A stretch of 64,000 nucleotides of DNA from Dasypus novemcinctus. Lineage: Eukaryota > Chordata > Mammalia > Cingulata > Dasypodidae. Both the position numbers and the translations under genes were made by a program. The notes below the pieces were generated by a model. It had not been told where the DNA came from and ran no database searches. It was given only the letters and a program-made list of their open reading frames with translations. Where the stretch lies: the NCBI RefSeq assembly GCF_030445035.2, contig NC_080673.1:183129216-183193215 (forward strand), in the 5' to 3' direction. The stretch's first letter is position 1; each line of letters begins with the position of its first letter. Of the stretch, positions 30,881-41,989 are shown piece by piece.

Positions 30881-31559
30881 TCTCGCCACTAACGAGCTCC
30901 TTCTCGAGGAAATTGGCACAGACACTGAAGCTGTTGGTTGGGGCCTTTGGAGACAGAGGGGAGGGTTTGGCTGGGTTGCCTACACCTGCCCTTGAGAATA
31001 TTTCCTAATAGGTAACTCTTTAGCTTTTCTGTAAGGTCGTGAGTTGTGAGGGAGTTGCTGGCACCTTGGTAGAGCTCTCAAAGCTGGGTCAAGGGTCTGA
31101 AGAAAAGCCCTTGGATGGCTCCGTCAGACTTCTATTTGGGGCAGACTAGGAAAGCAGGGAGGGCTTCAGAGCCCTCTGTGAAGTCTGTGAGTCTCCACAG
31201 AGCACTGCCTCTGCCTTGCAGCTGCCCACGCTGAGATCTCTCAGACTCACGTTCAACACCACCTTCACAGGTTTAGTTTCATTCCCAGAGGAAAACCCAC
31301 ACACACAGAGAGAGAAATCCCTCTCCCTTAAAGAGCTCTACACCTCTTGCCACTCAAACATAGAATTCCCTGTCTCTCAGGTTTGCAGTCTTCCCATACT
31401 TTGTAATGTTTTCACTTCTTCCAGTGACACAAGAATGAATCCCAAGGGTGATTCCTCTACATTCATTCCTGCGGCCCCATGGTTCAGACTCATTCCTTGG
31501 TGCTTACAAGATCCCAAAGACCCTGATAAACGCTTTTCAGACATCATCTCGTGAAAACC
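30881..31559. other. Unique stretch
   Basis: No recognised repeat or RNA. A 112-codon plus frame (31216-31554) shows no motif. Confidence 0.45.
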
Positions 31560-31700
31560 TTCTCAACAATTTTGAGCTTGGGTACCTTGATTCCTGTGTT
31601 ACCAATGAGGAAACCGAGGAGCAGAGAGAGTAATCGACTTGCCACACATCTCAGAGCTAGTTAAAAGAATGGATGGGATTTGAACCCAAGCCTCTGCCAT
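31560..31700 (+). mobile_element. MIR 3' part
   Basis: CCAATGAGGAAACCGAGGAG, AATCGACTTGCCACACATCT, CAGAGCTAGTTAAAAGAATG, GGATTTGAACCCAAGCCTC follow MIR order. Confidence 0.75.
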
Positions 31701-31987
31701 ACCAGAAGATTCTCTGCAGTTGGTAGAGGGGGCTGGGGATGGCAGGGGTGAGCCTCAGGGACACCAGCGGGACCCTCCACCCACACCCCAGCATGGAAAG
31801 ACCCCAGAGCCCAAACGCAGGGAGGGTTTGGGGCAATAACCAGGAGCCGGGCGGCTGCAGGAAGAAAAGGCTCCTCTGACTCCTTGGCCCAGCTCCCGCC
31901 CCTCCTCAAAGCAGCCTCTGGATCCTTGCAGGAGTTGCTCCACAGACCTCCCTGCCTAGGATTTTGGACTTCAGACCGTCTTCATCT

Positions 31988-32193
31988 AGGGTTGTTAGAT
32001 TTAGAAGAAAGTAAAACAAAGCAGAAAAACAACTTGGACTCTCAGTTCCATTTGCGTTTCAGATACGCGATGAATCTACATTTTTCTTAGGATATGTCCC
32101 ATGCGATATCTAGGCCACACTTATCCTAAACAATCACTCATGAATCAGAATTCCAAGTTTAACTGGTCGCTATCTATTTTATCTGGCAGTCCT
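31988..32193. repeat. Palindromic MITE-like element (decayed copy)
   Basis: Starts AGGGTTGTTAGATTTAGAAG and ends TATTTTATCTGGCAGTCCT, with an internal GATATGTCCCATGCGATATC centre. It is the same type as 4175-4399, but the arms are more diverged. Confidence 0.55.
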
Positions 32194-32474
32194 CTAACAC
32201 CCCTAGCTCTTTCTGATCACAGCATCTTGCCTTTCTTCTCTTCCATTTGCTATGTTATCAACTTAACACTTGAACATTTAAAAATAATGTATGCAATTCC
32301 TTTGATTATAAAAATGATACTACATCCATTCAATGGAATAACAGCCAACTGTGAAAAAGAAGGTATTGAATGGAAAGGTGTATTAAGATCTGAAAAAACA
32401 AAAAGTCACAGAATGATCCCACGGCAGAAAGGACATGCTGCCCCTCAGTATTCTCCCCCTTCTTTGAACTAGAA

Positions 32475-33245
32475 CTCCTGATTATGCTGGGCACATGGCC
32501 ATTCAGGATGGAAACAACTTTTCCCAGCCTCCCGTGCAGTTAAGTGTGGCCATGGGACAAAGTGCTGGTTGGTGAGATGTAAGTGGGAGTGGAGGGGGCA
32601 CGAGCAGTATCTAGGATCTATCTTTTTTATTTTTGAAGATTTATTTTATTTCTCTTCCCTTCCCCCCATTATCTGCTCTGTGTCCATTCGCTGTGTGTTC
32701 TTCTGCGTCTGCTTGCTTTATCCAGCAGTACTGGGAAACTGAGTCTCTTTTTTTGTTGCGTCATCTTGCTGCTTCAGCTGTCTTTGTGTGTGGCGCCATT
32801 CCTGGGTGGGCTGCGCTTTTTTCACTTGGGGTGGTTCTCCTTGCGGGGCGCACACCTTGAGCCTGGGGCTCCCCTACGTGGGGGCACCCCTGCGTGGCAC
32901 AGCACTCCTTGAGTGGCAGTACTGTGTGTGGGCCAGCTCACCACACGGGTCAGGAGGCCCTGGGGATTGAACCCTGGACCTTCCATATGGTAGGCAGACA
33001 ATCTATCAGTTGAGCCATGTCTGCTTCCCTAGGATGTGTCTTAAAGGGAGGTGGCATCCCCCTCTCTGGACTGTGAATGGAACTGCTCCATCTCAAGCAG
33101 CCATCTTGACAATGAAATTTCTCTCCATGGGTGAAATAGCCTGAGCCTTAAGGATGGTAGAGCTTCACTAACAGACTAGACCACGTATTTCCAGCCTTCT
33201 TTTAGGTGAACAAGAAATACAGATGTCTTTTTATTTAAGCTACAG
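32475..33245 (+). mobile_element. Old mammalian repeat split by DAS-III
   Basis: The left part (GTGGCCATGGGACAAAGTGC, GGTTGGTGAGATGTAAGTGG) and right part (TCTTAAAGGGAGGTGGCATC, AAGCAGCCATCTTGACAATG, AGGATGGTAGAGCTTCACTA, TTATTTAAGCTACAG) fall in the order of an old widespread repeat I cannot name, with DAS-III inserted at 32625-33028. Confidence 0.5.
32625..33028 (-). mobile_element. DAS-III SINE, full length
   Basis: Complement of DAS-III: tail at 32625, body with TCTTTTTTTGTTGCGTCATC and GTGTGTGGCGCCATTCCTGG, head GGGGATTGAACCCTGGACCT and GTTGAGCCATGTCTGCTTCC. Target duplication CTAGGATCTATCTT / CTAGGATGTGTCTT. Inserted into an older repeat. Confidence 0.92.
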
Positions 33246-33929
33246 GCTTGATTTCAGGGTTATTATCTTAGGCTCGTTTTATTGGCATCTGAACTTGATA
33301 CCCATCTGATAAAATTCTCAAGCTGGAGAAGGTTTGTTGGGTGGGAACCTCCAAATATTTAAACCCAAGAGGTTTTCCTGATTTTGTTTTTGGTTGTATT
33401 GAAATTTTGTTTATGGGCACTACAGGCTTAGGACTTTACACCAATTGAGGATGAACTTCATGACCTCAGTGATTCGTATGTTCTAATTTACTATATCACC
33501 AGGTTAGCAAACATAATTCATTAAATCAATATTATCACAATGCTTTGATTTCAAGGGAAAAACTATATAAGCATAAAACATTATGGCTCTAGCATACTAT
33601 TATTATTTTATTTTTATTGTTCAGAGTAATCTAATCTTAACACACTAAAGTAATAAACATAGAGTGTGAGATTGTAAAGAAGAAACTGGCTGTAACAAAA
33701 AGAAGTTTTTTTTTTAATTACTGCATTAGGAGTTGATATCAGCATATAGTGCTTATTAATTCTGTTTCTTATGGAAGGACAAAAGTAAATCTTTGAAGCT
33801 ATCATATAAACTTTATAAATATCAGTAACTGAACAAAAGTTGTAGGCACTGAACAACCAAACTAATAATCAGAATATTAAAACCATAAAATATTACTTTT
33901 CATTGATTAAATGAGCAAAAATTAAATAA
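33246..33929. other. AT-rich unique stretch
   Basis: No recognised repeat apart from short poly-T and poly-A runs. No coding evidence. Confidence 0.45.
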
Positions 33930-34200
33930 ATGAATAACACTGGCTAGTGTTCTGTTGGCAGTGGGTAGAGTATGGTAGGGTACTCTGATTTAATATTACA
34001 AGAAGTAAAATTCTCTTTCTCAAGAGCAGTCTGGCAAAATATATTAAGAGTCTTAGAAATGTACATTTTCTCTAACTCAGAGGCACTGTTCCTAGGAATT
34101 TATCCTATGAAAATAGCTTGCAATATGTGCCAAGATTTCACTGCAAGAATACTCACTGCAGCATTTATATCTATATAATAATAGAATTATTACATATTTT
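33930..34200 (+). mobile_element. Old L1 ORF2 3' fragment
   Basis: CAGTCTGGCAAAATATATTA, CTAGGAATTTATCCTATGAA, CAAGATTTCACTGCAAGAAT and ACTCACTGCAGCATTTATAT match the L1 region upstream of the ORF2 stop. Highly decayed. Confidence 0.65.
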
Positions 34201-34329
34201 ATATAATATACATTTGTTTATAAACAGTATTCTAGGGAACACCATTGCAATAATATATATGGCGTATAAATGTTTATGTGAGTGTGTGTTGAAATGTTCC
34301 AATGGGGGAAGAGGATAGCTTGGGTTCTT

Positions 34330-34720
34330 TTGAGCCATGCTAGTATAACAATTTTTGTCATGTACTCAGGTGCATGTGTGCAAGAATTTCTCTAGAGTAC
34401 ACACCTGGGGGGAAAGACTTAAAAGAGTAAGTGCATTTTTATTTTGCAAAACTCTTACCTAGAGCAGTTGTACTAGTTAACATTTCCAATAGCAATCTAT
34501 ATGAGTCACCACTGTCCCCTATCTTTACCAACACGAGGTATTATCAGACTCTTCAATTTTTCCCTGCGTGTTGAGAATAAAATATTTTCTCCTTATGGTT
34601 TTAATTTGCACTTCTCTGATTACAAGTAGTTCTTTGTAAGATATATTTCTGTGTATGTGTTTCTTTTCTGTTTGTCCAATATTATCACACCTTGCTTGCA
34701 CCCAGACATTTTCTTTATTC
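34330..34720 (-). mobile_element. L1 fragment, antisense
   Basis: Reads as the complement of an L1 ORF2/3' region, with GGTTTTAATTTGCACTTCTC, TGATTACAAGTAGTTC and TTTCTTTTCTGTTTGTCCAA as key blocks. No open frame. Confidence 0.5.
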
Positions 34721-34879
34721 ATATGCATTAGTGGAGGAATAGGACCTATAGGTAATCACAAATAATTTTAATAGAACTTCAGAATGATCCATGCTTTGCC
34801 TCCACACTTCCCTTTGTAGATCATTTCTCCTTGGTCAATTATTAAATTGGATTTAGAAACACAGACTTTAGAAGTGGAA

Positions 34880-35625
34880 ATAATGGTTAACATTTATCGA
34901 ATGTTTATCATGTGCTAGTCATTGTGCTGAGGGTTTTACATATATACAAAGGGATAAAAGACATGCTATTTAAAATAGAATATCTACTTCCTTCTAAGGA
35001 GAGAGAACCTGTTCTGTTGAGTGTCTTGGTTCGATTATGCAAAGTGAGTGTGGAAACTGGAGACTCAGGCTGGAGAGAGCCCAGTGGTTCTACCTCGGTG
35101 GAATGAGAAGAATTTGGAGACCTGGGGTAATCGTGAAGAGAAAGGATGAGGAGAAGTGTGAGGAAAGAGAAGGAGAGAGGAGGGTCAGTTAACATGGTGG
35201 GTGGGTCTTGAGTTGCAGAAATGGCCTAGGGACTCTTCCGTTTTATTTGAAGAATGTCTTCCACTGTGTCTGCTACACAAAACACAATGCCTGGTGAGTG
35301 GCTTGTGTTTTTTGTTTGCCTATAAACGTGTCTCATCTGGGCTAACCCAGCGTGGTCGCGGCATGCTCAGGACATCGAGGCAATTCTTAAACAGAACGAA
35401 TTCACCAGAAGCAGAGACGAGTAGTGCCGCCACCTGCCCCCAATTCACTGCACCTCAGAGGATAACAAGACCCTACCTAGCTGATCCGTTAACCTTCCTA
35501 ACAATCCCATTAGAAAGGTACTAACATTATTCCCACGCGCAGTTAAGAAAACCAAGGCTCAAAAAGGCAAATATCTTCCCAGGAACAAAACTGAGAATCT
35601 ATTATTACCACATTTCCAGTTTTGC
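34880..35625 (+). mobile_element. MIR split by about 520 bp
   Basis: The MIR 5' part at 34880-34945 (GGTTAACATTTATCGAATGT, TTATCATGTGCTAGTCATTG, GCTGAGGGTTTTACA) and 3' part at 35465-35625 (CTTCCTAACAATCCCATTAG, AAAGGTACTAACATTATTCC, ACCAAGGCTCAAAAAGGC) are consecutive in the consensus. Between them lie about 520 bp I cannot assign. Alternatively these are two separate MIRs. Confidence 0.5.
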
Positions 35626-36225
35626 AGATTGTCAGACCGCTCCACTTCCATCATATAGAAAAGCTGGATAAAATATAACCTCTCCTCTCAATTTTTAAAT
35701 ACACAGCCCAGCTTGAAAATAGGAAAATAATATCCTCAGGTTCCAGAGCAGAGAGCAGGAGCTGAAGGGAAATGACCCATGTGGGTTTTGGAACAGGTAA
35801 ATAGTGCAGAGACCAGTGATAAATGCCTACCCAGGGTCTCAGGCCCACGGGAGGTAGGGAGCTGGCACTGTGCTCCCCGCATAAAGCCGGGAGCCACAAG
35901 ACTCTTCGTCTCTGAAACAGGCAATAGAAGAAGTTCTTTCACTGGCCAGGGGTGCAACAAGGAAGTTGACCGTCTTCTAGGGCCACAGGAAAGAAAAGAA
36001 CCACTCCCAAGAAAGCAGAGCATCAACCTGCGCTATGCTCAGGCACGTCATCCAACCCCACACCGCCAAGGTGGCACAAGAACCCATTCTAAGAAAGGCA
36101 CATAAAACCCTTCTGGAATGTCGGTCCCAGCAGAGGCATATGTGAAACGACCCCACGGCAATGGCTCCATAACCAAGTGCATGTATTTCACAGAACACCA
36201 CTCCCACCAAGAGGATTACTAAACT

Positions 36226-36313
36226 TGGAGCAGATGTGGCTCAGAGGTTGAGACCTGCTTCCCATGTATTAACAAAAGGTCCTGGGTTCAATCTCTGGTA
36301 CCAAAAAATAAAA
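36226..36313 (+). mobile_element. DAS-I SINE, short
   Basis: Head GGAGCAGATGTGGCTCAGAG, GGTCCTGGGTTCAATCTCTG and a short A-rich tail, with a 12-bp target duplication GATTACTAAACT (36214-36225) / GATCACTAAACT (36314-36325). Confidence 0.92.
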
Positions 36314-36793
36314 GATCACTAAACTCATGAAACACAACTGCTGTGAGAGAAAATCAGCCAATACAGCAAAGGCAACAAAATTCAGAACAAAGAACTACAG
36401 ATATATAGCAATCTTAAAAAGACTTTAAAATCATTTCATTCAAACATGCAATTATAGAAAGGAAAAAATGCTTAATGAAAGAACAGGACACTAGGGGAAG
36501 GCAGGACTGTGAAATTTTTAAAAAGAACTCAACTGAACTTCTAGAAATAAAAAAATAGAGCAACTAAAATTAAAAAGTCAATGGATACATTAAATTCTCT
36601 GAAGAGAAAACTAATGAACTGAATGGTGAATTGGAGGAAATAAACCAGAATGCAGCTGAGAGAGATGAAGAGGTGGAAAGCATAGAGTAAGTTAAGAAAA
36701 ATATAATACAGAATGAAAAGTTTCAGCATGCATCAGTAGGAGTCCCAGAAGGAGGGATGGAGAGAATAGGGGAAAGATTCGAAGTCCAGGCTA

Positions 36794-36946
36794 GGGTGAG
36801 AGGATGTGACTCAAGCAGTTGAGCACCTGCCTCCCACATTGGAAGTCCTGGGTTTGATTCAGATCACTCAGGGTTGAGTGCCAGCTTCCCACGTATGAGG
36901 TCCTGGGTTCAATCCCCAGCTCCCATGATTAAGGGGGGAAAAAAAG
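36794..36946 (+). mobile_element. Dimeric DAS SINE, fused monomers
   Basis: Monomer 1 (GAGGATGTGACTCAAGCAGT, GGTTTGATTCAGATC) runs almost directly into monomer 2 (GGGTTGAGTGCCAGCTTCCC, GGGTTCAATCCCCAGC), lacking the A-rich linker seen in other dimers. Possible target duplication around CCAGGCTA / CCTAGGCTA. Confidence 0.8.
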
Positions 36947-38153
36947 CCTAGGCTAAATGATTATGCAGGAATGACTAGATAAAGATAGCTTTAGACAAGA
37001 AAGTCTAAGCATTTTACTGTCCGCAGTCCCTTCCTAAAAAGAATAACAGAAGCAACACCTGAGCAAGAAAGAAAATCCCAGGAGGAAGTGGGGGCTGGGT
37101 ACACAAAGTAATGGTGGGCAAAGAGATAGATGATGCAGTTGGTAAATCTAAACGATATTGACTAAAATTATGATCACAGTAGCAAAAATAATGACCATTT
37201 AATTGAGAGTTAAAAAAAAAAAGTTGGAACTAAAATATTTACCCAATAAAAATATAGAAGTTGGGGAGGAAGGCTAGTAATTAATGCATTCTAGATTTCT
37301 CATATTGCTTGAGACATTTATAGGGCTATTGATTAGATCTAAACTTGGTTAAATCATGTATGCTAATCATTAACCACCAAAGGTATAGAATTTGAATGTT
37401 TAACTTCCAAACAGGTAAAGGGGAAAGAGGTGAGGGAGAAGCAAAGAAAAAGCAATAGTTAACAGATAACTTAAAAAATTACATAAGATAAGGTAGTAAA
37501 AGGCAAGCATAAATATATTAATTGCATGATATATTAATGACCCTAGAGAAACTCTTCCACATATGACTAAGAAAAAATACACCAGAATGTTCAATGCAGT
37601 ATTGTTTGTAATAGCAAAAAAAAAAACGTTTTTTGGAAAAAAAAACAAATGTTGATCCTCAGAGAACTGTATACATAGTTTGCAGTATAGTTATAAGTTG
37701 GAGCTCTCTAGAGGAGTTAAAATTAATGAAATTGGTTTGCATATATGAAATTTATTTTAATTATTTATCAGCATGGAGAGGGCCCAAGTAATATAATAAG
37801 TGAAAAAAAGAAAGTTGCAGAATAATAAATACAGTGTGACACCATTTGCTTAAGTTGTTTAAACACTCAGTGCTACATATTGTTTAAAATAAACTATAAA
37901 AACATGGGTGAGAAAATACACGTTTCAGGGGAAAAGGGGAGGGCTTCAAACGGAGCAGCAATTGTATCTCTTAATGTTTTATTCCTTTAAAAAAATCTGA
38001 AAATAAAGAAAAAATAAAAATAAACAAAAAATGTCTGAGGCAAGCACAACAAAATGTTAACACTGTTTACCCCAGGTGCTAATATTACTCTTTATACTTT
38101 CCTGAATGTTTAAAATATTTTGTAATAAAAAAGATATTATCGACAAATTATTA

Positions 38154-38357
38154 CAGCTGGTCTGTCCAATCATTGGATTAAATTTAAATTGAGCTAAATT
38201 AAATTTTAATTTTAAATTAAAGTAAAATTTCCATTCACCAGTCACACTAGTCACATTTCAAGGGCTCTCTGGACACATGAGGCTTGTAACTACCAGATTG
38301 GACAGTGCCATTTTAGAAAATTTCCATCACCACAGAAAGTTGTATTGGACAGCTCTA
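38154..38357 (+). mobile_element. hAT MITE of the TGTCCAAT type
   Basis: The left end CAGCTGGTCTGTCCAATCAT and right end TGTATTGGACAGCTCTAG are inverted. Internal blocks are CTAGTCACATTTCAAGGGCT and ACTACCAGATTGGACAGTGC. The same subterminal sequences occur in the transposase-bearing relic at 57258-59648, so this is a likely non-autonomous relative. Confidence 0.7.
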
Positions 38358-38797
38358 GAGTCAGTTCACATCACTTCTTACTGCTTAGTACTATGAGTAG
38401 ATATTGATGGTAATAATAAGTGAAATGTAGACCAAATGTGCACTCAGCATAGAGCAGTATCATAGACTACCTACCAGAACGTGGCTGAGATTTGCTTTTG
38501 TTTGGTTTGGTTTCCTGAACTTGAAGTTTCTGGAGGCTGATGTCCAGTTAATTGAGATTTTCCTATAGTTTTTCAATCGATTACAGTCACAATAATTTTG
38601 AGCTGCTAATAATGATAGTGTTGGATTCTCCAATTCCAATTCTACCCCGTGCCTTCCTGAGGCATAAATCTGGTAAAATTAACACAAAGGGAGACATTTC
38701 TCAGATTTTCTCATTTACTAATATAAGTGCTATACACTGTTAATGAAAGGGCAACATTTCACTAGGCATTTTAACATTAAAAACTATAACAAAAACA

Positions 38798-38905
38798 GTG
38801 CTCGCTTCGGTAGCACATATACTAAAATTGGAATGATACAGAGAAGATTAGCATGGCCCCCTGTGCAAGGATGGCATGCAAATTAGTGAAGCAATTCATA
38901 TTTTT
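38798..38905 (+). pseudogene. RNU6 (pseudogene): U6 snRNA retropseudogene
   Basis: About 107 bp match U6 from GTGCTCGCTTCGGTAGCAC through ATATACTAAAATTGGAATGA and GAGAAGATTAGCATGGCCCC to the terminal T-run. Visible changes from the U6 I remember include a loop C to T, AACGAT to AATGAT, an extra C in the CCCC run with GCGC to GTGC, GACACGC to GGCATGC, and TTCGTGAAGCGTT to TTAGTGAAGCAAT. No upstream TATA or PSE promoter is evident. The changes and the A-rich DNA about 30 bp after the T-run point to a retrocopy, not an active gene. Confidence 0.95.
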
Positions 38906-39344
38906 GTAACATTTCATGTAATCTAAGTATCTTTTAAAAAATAAATTAAAAATATATTTTAAAAAAACAATAACAACAACAAACTCATTGCAGAAATATT
39001 GAGTTTGGGAAGGGATTTGAGACTTTGCCACCAGAGCACAGAAGTACTGCAGGTCATTAAATTCTTTCCACTTGAGTTCTAATTGACTTTCTCACTGGCA
39101 CAAATATCCCCTCATCTCCTCTAACTGTCAAACCAAGGCAGAGCTGTAAAACACTCCAAAGCAAAAATGAGCTGGGCTCTGTATCCTTGATGGTTACCAA
39201 AATATGGTAGTTTTTACCAGCCATCATCGGTTTAACACACAGAAAATTCTTTAGGCTGTAAATTTTGTGAGAGAAGGAGTTAAGGAGAATAAAATTACTG
39301 ACCATGAACCCCTAAGGAAAAGTTCATTCCAATGCTATGATTCC
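38906..39344. other. A-rich tail and unique stretch
   Basis: After the U6 copy come TAACATTTCATGTAATCTAA, TTTTAAAAAATAAATT and an impure A/AAC run up to about 38980, perhaps the tail of a U6-containing chimeric retrocopy. The rest is unrecognised. Confidence 0.4.
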
Positions 39345-39490
39345 ACAAATGGGTTAGATATGTTCATTCATTTACCCAAATGTCGTAAGTATTTACTAGA
39401 TGTCTGGCACTGTCAAAGGAGATACGGCAATCTAGAAACAGAAGTGATATGTCTGCATGAAACGGATCATTCACGGGGAAAAGCTGGCAC
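39345..39490 (-). mobile_element. L2 3' end, antisense
   Basis: GTTCATTCATTTACCCAAAT, GTATTTACTAGATGTCTGGC and ACTGTCAAAGGAGATACGGC follow the L2 complement. Confidence 0.65.
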
Positions 39491-39789
39491 AGCATTTATT
39501 TCTGCCGAGTAAATACTAGCCAGCCAGAATCCAGAGTCACTGGAAGTTTCAGTGAGGGAAACCTCACCTTTGAGCCATACCCATGGTTTTTCCCAAACAC
39601 CAAAATCTCCCTCATCCTGCTGGCAGGTACGTGCAGTTAGCACCTTAGAGACACAGATTCTATCAGTGATCTAATTCAAAGGAGAAATGAGATGCTCTGC
39701 CGTGGTCTGAGGCTGAAATTAAGACTTAAGGAGAAGGAGAGAAGAAAGCATGCTGGATGGTGTGTCCCACTGGAGAGGGCACTCACCAT

Positions 39790-39965
39790 GATGGAGTATG
39801 TTCTGGATTCCGGCGGCCATTTACCCATCACCCATGGAATCCTCACAGCAACCCTGCAAAGGTGGAATTCTCACTCTATTTTACCACGGAAGAAAACGAA
39901 GTTCAGAGGCTGCAGGGGCCTCTACAAGGTCACTAACTCATGAGCTGGGGTTAGAAGGCAGGTGG
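39790..39965 (+). mobile_element. MIR
   Basis: MIR order: GGAATCCTCACAGCAACCCT, TCTATTTTACCACGGAAGAA, GTTCAGAGGCTGCAGG, AACTCATGAGCTGGGG. Confidence 0.65.
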
Positions 39966-41569
39966 GCCAGCTTTGCCCTCCTGACCTTGAATCCTCTTGG
40001 GCCCTTCCAGGGTCTCTGAATCAATGACTGCAACCCTGTCACTGAGCACGAAGTCGAAGGGAAGTCAGGAGAGGCAGTTAAGCTCCTGATAATTAAGGGA
40101 TTAGAACTGTAAACCAAAAGGAGCATCCTTTCATGAGTCTCTTTTTATTACTTTCAAGTTTTATTCACCTAAGTTAATGAGAGAATAAAAACAATCGAGA
40201 TGGTCTTTGATTCTGTCGGTACCCAGGTAGCAGCGATATCCTCTTCATCATTGTGTTTTGTGGACAGATTAAGTATTAAATTATAAAGCTAATCTGTTCT
40301 GATATCAGGAATAATGTCAACTTTGATGAAGCTTTGCTTGCTGTGAAGATTGCTTTCAAGACGACCTGATCTGACTCAATGAATAATTTAACAATTGATT
40401 TTTCTAGCAGAAGCACTAAAGAATGAAAGACACTGTCTCCCCCAGATAATCTTGGGAGGAAAGATTTCCTTCTCCCCGAGACCTTTCTTTCACCTTAGGT
40501 GGACCATGACAAACTGGCTTTGATGGGGAGATTCCACCATTCACCCTTAACAGTTGTCTGATGGACCAGAGAGTTGCCACTTTGCAGATAAACGCTGTTT
40601 ATTTTGATAAGAAGGTATACAGCCAATCCCTGCTCAGGAAACCAAGGGAAGGGAGATTTACTGTGCCCTGAACCTGGGCCAGGCACTAGAGCTACAGCAG
40701 CCAGCAGTACATGGTCCCTCGCCCAGAAAGTCAACTGGCAAAATGTGCTGGGCAATAGAGTATTCTTCATGGTAGAAAGGGGCAAATCCTTCTTCAAGTA
40801 GACTGGCAGAAATCGGAGCAGGGGGCGAGGAGTGTGTCGGCACACCCTTCGCTTCTTCCCTGAAGGGACTGGTGTGTTTTGTTTTTTCCTTCAGATTCAA
40901 GAGAACATTAACCTTTCTGAGGCGTCCGTGTATCAGATGTGTCAGATGGGAGCTGCAGAGAATGATGCCTCCTCTGTTTCTAACATATTGATGAACATCA
41001 GATCAGCAGGACAGAATTGAGTCCTCGTCCCCCATCTTCCATACCGTGCTGGTAGCAAGGATGTGAATATTGTTGCCCAACTGCCTAAAGGCTCATGGAA
41101 GTCACGGATGTGACATCATTAGGGTTGGAACCTCAAAGAGACCTCCAGAGAAAAGCTCAGGAAAGAGTCGGAAAGCAGCAGCTCAACAGAAGGGACACCC
41201 CATTAGTTAAGAAACAAATAAGGGACAAGGGAAAAACTCAGAATCTCAACTGTTATTTTAGTAAATACAGTGCCGACGTTGAAACGATGTTGGAACTCCT
41301 CCACTCAAGGGCATGGCCGTCTGAACCCTCGCAGAGGGCCTACAAGAGACACGTCACACCATGGAGGAACAAAGGTCCATGTCCGTGTTCTTCTCCTGCC
41401 TCTGATGTTAGCAGTGGCCCTGCTTTCTACCGTTTGTATTCGCTGCGTCTTCTTCCATTTGTCAACAAGACTGTCCTTATAGGCCACTAGGCGGCTTCAT
41501 CATGAGAGTCAGCCATGGCCTTCAGCCGACAAAAGAGAGGGTCAAGCGTCAAGTGGGAGAAGTGGGGGA
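39966..41569. other. Unique stretch with a candidate conserved enhancer-like core
   Basis: No repeat recognised over about 1.6 kb. The AT-rich core at 40140-40480 has several TCF/LEF-like CTTTGAT sites (40206, 40320 region), homeodomain ATTA/TAAT cores and a TGATATCA motif. A 131-codon plus frame at 41095-41490 has no domain and is probably chance. Confidence 0.4.
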
Positions 41570-41790
41570 CATTTAGCATGGTCCTTCTATGGGCAGGCAC
41601 TGTGCTGGTGCACCATGTACCTTTTGAGGTTTATCCTCCCAAAAACCTCCAGAGGCTTTAGGGTCTATTTGGTAGATGGAAAATCAGAAGCCAAAAGCAG
41701 GTCTTTGGCGTAAGGCCACTTAGCTGGTAAATGGCAGAACTGACACAAGAACACAGATTTGTCTCGCTCTATAAACTAGGCGTGGACTGA
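41570..41790 (+). mobile_element. MIR
   Basis: GGGCAGGCACTGTGCTGG, TTATCCTCCCAAAAACCTCC, GTAGATGGAAAATCAGAAGC, GGCCACTTAGCTGGTAAATG in MIR order. Confidence 0.75.
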
Positions 41791-41989
41791 TGAATGAATG
41801 AGTGATGATTGAATGAAAAATAAAGGAAAAATGAATTTACATTATTACTTACTTGAGAAAGGTTAAATCCCATAAAGTGTTACTTTTGTTTCTCTCCCAG
41901 TTTGCTTTATGAGTCACTTCCTTGTCCACAAGCAATTGTCAGCCAGAGAGTCCTGGTCAGAGATTTAGTGCTCAAAAGTCATAATGAGG

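Larger units (their letters stand above)
35640..38150 (+). mobile_element. HAL1/L1-like element with two DAS insertions
   Basis: An ORF1-like coding region is visible at 36330-36790 (CAACTGAACTTCTAGAAATA, AAAAAGTCAATGGATACATT, AGGAGTCCCAGAAGGAGGG). It is followed by 3'-UTR-like sequence ending with TTTAAAATATTTTGTAATAA near 38130. I see no reverse transcriptase segment between them, which fits HAL1 (a half-L1 with ORF1 only). It is interrupted by DAS SINEs at 36226-36313 and 36794-36946. All frames are broken. A composite of two L1 fragments is the alternative. Confidence 0.55.

Noticed and set aside
38798..38905. Functional U6 snRNA gene
   Set aside because: Several changes in conserved positions, an insertion in the CCCC run, and no upstream promoter elements visible.
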